Source: an uncultured bacterium (GTDB lineage Bacteria > Patescibacteriota > Gracilibacteria > Absconditabacterales > Absconditicoccaceae). Taken from it: DNA of 8,956 nucleotides. The stretch spans positions 1 to 8,956 of the forward strand of contig CALCYP010000002.1 of NCBI GenBank assembly GCA_937906635.1, given 5' to 3'. Below, piece after piece: positions 7,601-8,956 of this stretch. The notes under the pieces were generated by a model. The model worked only from the letters and a program-made list of their open reading frames with translations. It did no database searches and had not been told where the DNA came from. Made by a program: the position numbers and the translations under genes. Every line of letters begins with the position of its first letter. Positions within the stretch are counted from its first letter, which is position 1.

Positions 7601-7654
7601 GCACTTTTTTATCGCGGTCAGAACTGGTGTTTCAGACCTTTTTGAAAAAAGTGC
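7601..7654. terminator. Long hairpin in the divergent intergenic region
   Basis: GCACTTTTTT (7601-7610) pairs perfectly with AAAAAAGTGC (7645-7654), and inside it GGTCAGAAC (7616-7624) pairs with GTTTCAGACC (7629-7638) with one mismatch and a bulge. It is followed on the plus strand by ATTTTTT. It lies between the promoters of two divergent genes, so it has no gene to terminate here; it could block transcription crossing the region or act as an upstream regulatory element. The rest of 7523-7803 holds only the two promoters. Confidence 0.5.
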
Positions 7655-7699
7655 ATTTTTTGGAAAAAAATTATAAAAATTTTTACTATTTTTCATCTC

Positions 7700-7727
7700 T
7701 TGCAACTATGATGAAATTTTGTATAAG
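7700..7727 (+). promoter_or_regulatory. Probable promoter of alr
   Basis: TTGCAA (7700-7705), a 16-base spacer and TATAAG (7722-7727) form a sigma-70 type promoter on the plus strand. It would start transcription near 7734 and give a leader of about 70 bases before ATG 7804. The -35 box is identical to that of the 702-aa gene. The very AT-rich bases after it give several weaker -10 alternatives. An AGGG at 7792-7795, eight bases before the ATG, is the only Shine-Dalgarno-like site seen in the window. Confidence 0.5.
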
Positions 7728-7803
7728 AAAATTATATTTATATATATAAGTATAAATTATGTGAAATTGGATAAAAAACATATTCAGACCTAGGGTAGAA
7801 CCT

Positions 7804-8883
7804 ATGAACAAAATTTTTATTCACTCAAAAAACATTCTGCATAATTACAATTATTTATGGAGTTTACAGCCATGATCAGCGATTTTCCCTGTCTTGAAGT
7901 CTAACGCATATGGACATTGATTAGAACTTGTGACAAAAATTTTGAATAAAACAGATGCTCCATACTTGATTGTAGATAGTTTTCCAGAGTATCAGATTGT
8001 GAAAAAATATTCAAATAAAAATATACTACTCTTGTGAGAGACTTTAAAAAAAAATTACAAAAAATTCAATTTTGCTAGGACGACTTTCTGTGTTTACAAT
8101 ATCAATACAATCACATACCTCACAAAGCTTAATAAGCATATTAAAATTCATCTTTTTTTGGATACTGGTATGCACAGAGAATGATTGACTGAACAAGATT
8201 TGATAAATGTATTAGAATTTTTGAGAGATTATCCAAAAATTGAAATTGAATGAGTTTTGTCTCATTTCTATGATGCAGACAAAAGCAAAAATCACATGGA
8301 CGAACAAATTGAAAAATTTAAAAAAATGTATCACACTATAGTAGATTATTGATATACTCCAAAATGGAAGCACATATGAAGCAGTGCGGGAATTTTAAAA
8401 ATGAAAGATAAATTTTTTAATGCTTATAGACCTGGATTATATTTGTATTGATACAACAATTTATCTCACGATGACGAAGCTTACGAGCTAACAAAAAGAT
8501 TAAAACCAGCTTTAAGTATAGCTTCTAGAATTGTTTCATTGCGTACCATATCTGAATGAGATTGAGTTAGCTATGACAAGACTCGGAAAACAGATTCTGA
8601 TACAACGATTGCGACGATACCTTTTTGATATTTTGAATGATTGGAGAAATCTGCAAGCAATAAGATAGTATTTAAGTACAATAAGCAAGATGTATGGCAA
8701 GTGTGAAATATTTGCATGAATCTATGCTGTGCAAAAGTAGATAAATGAGAACTATTTGATCAAATAGAGATAATTTGAATAGAATGACAAAACACAATTA
8801 TGGAATTAGCAAAAGCATCTGGAAAATCGGTTTATGAAATATTAGTTTGATTTGATAGAAATATCAGGAGAGAAATAGTTTAG
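7804..8883 (+). CDS. alr: Alanine racemase
   Basis: Alanine racemase is a cytoplasmic PLP enzyme that makes D-alanine for peptidoglycan. The 359-aa length fits the family (about 360-380). Landmarks: KSNAYGHG with the PLP Lys32; LFLDTGMHREG; GVLSHFYDAD; HIGSSAGIL; YRPGLYLYG with the PLP-contacting Arg209; and GDGVSYDKT with the catalytic Tyr257 at the start of the C-terminal beta domain, then PFGYFEG and GNICMN with Met305. The usual VGRVCMDQ block is altered to VGNICMNL. About 17 of 22 glycines are TGA codons, including conserved ones (YGHG, LYG, PFGY). The start at 7804 is supported by the AGGG upstream and by the family N-terminus, in which Lys32 lies about 30-40 residues from Met. It is the only plus-strand gene, divergent from the 404-aa gene. 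Its TAG stop is the first three bases of a heptamer repeat. Confidence 0.96.
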
Positions 8884-8891
8884 CTGATAGC
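8881..8891 (+). repeat. Heptamer repeat trace C at the alr stop
   Basis: TAGCTGATAGC, one and a half copies of the heptamer found in elements A and B, begins with the TAG stop codon of alr. No inverted partner is present. Alone it could be chance, but the eleven bases match the left arm of element B exactly. Confidence 0.45.
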
Positions 8892-8901
8892 AAATATTGT
8901 A

Positions 8902-8948
8902 CCCCTTTATTGAAAGGGGCTGGCCGATAAATCGGCCAGGGGATTTTT
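8902..8948 (+). terminator. Tandem GC-rich hairpins ending alr
   Basis: CCCCTTT (8902-8908) pairs with AAAGGGG (8913-8919) over a 4-base loop; directly adjoining it, CTGGCCGAT (8920-8928) pairs with ATCGGCCAG (8931-8939). A GGGGA and five T (8944-8948) follow. The second hairpin plus T-tract looks like an intrinsic terminator for alr, 37 bases after the stop. The CCCC of the first hairpin could also pair with the second GGGG (8939-8942), giving an alternative fold. It stands out as GC-rich in an AT-rich window. Confidence 0.65.
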
Positions 8949-8956
8949 AAAAAATT

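Noticed and set aside
7804..8883. alr as a decayed pseudogene with many stops
   Set aside because: All in-frame stops are TGA, at conserved glycines; there is no TAA, TAG or frameshift before the natural end.
72..8883. TGA as tryptophan (code 4, Mycoplasma-like) or selenocysteine
   Set aside because: Tryptophan at KSNAYGH-x, TGHK and GGHC would destroy invariant glycines, TGG is used for Trp normally, and TGA is far too frequent for selenocysteine.

Overview
This AT-rich window uses TGA as a glycine codon, not a stop. Read with the standard code it breaks into short ORFs. Read with TGA=Gly it resolves into eight complete genes and one truncated gene, all ending in TAA or TAG. Four encode recognisable proteins in which TGA falls on conserved family glycines: alanine racemase (KSNAYGHG), SufS (TGHK, GGHCA), a YuiD/DUF212 membrane protein (SAGGFPS, LGHTPIEVAGG) and an FtsQ-like protein. 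This is genetic code 25, known from Absconditabacteria (SR1) and Gracilibacteria (BD1-5) of the Candidate Phyla Radiation. I cannot tell which of the two from the sequence alone.

Layout. Everything from 1 to 7522 lies on the minus strand. In transcription order it holds: a 404-aa protein with Pro/Thr/Glu-rich tandem repeats (7522-6308), with its own promoter; a probable operon of a 115-aa helical protein (6089-5742), a 220-aa protein (5724-5062), a YuiD/DUF212 protein (4979-4476, possibly starting at 5072) and an FtsQ-like protein (4471-3620); sufS (3531-2335); a 702-aa protein with a coiled coil, a very basic stretch and glycine-rich hydrophobic segments (2180-72), with its own promoter; and the first 16 codons of another gene (48-1). 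The only plus-strand gene is alr (7804-8883), divergent from the 404-aa gene and followed by tandem GC-rich hairpins at the window end.

The known functions are basic cell physiology: D-alanine for peptidoglycan (Alr), divisome assembly (FtsQ-like), sulfur mobilisation for Fe-S clusters or thio-modification (SufS), and a membrane PAP2-like protein. The four other full-length proteins are unrecognised. No tRNA, rRNA, CRISPR array, transposase or phage gene was seen.

The most unusual non-coding feature is a heptamer repeat, TAGCTRA. It forms long imperfect hairpins between sufS and the FtsQ-like gene and in the predicted 5' leader of the 115-aa gene's operon, with a trace copy at the alr stop codon. 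Four promoters of sigma-70 type were found; the one for the 404-aa gene has a 10-base homopolymer in a short spacer. Gene-free stretches are all under 300 bases and their contents are listed as features.
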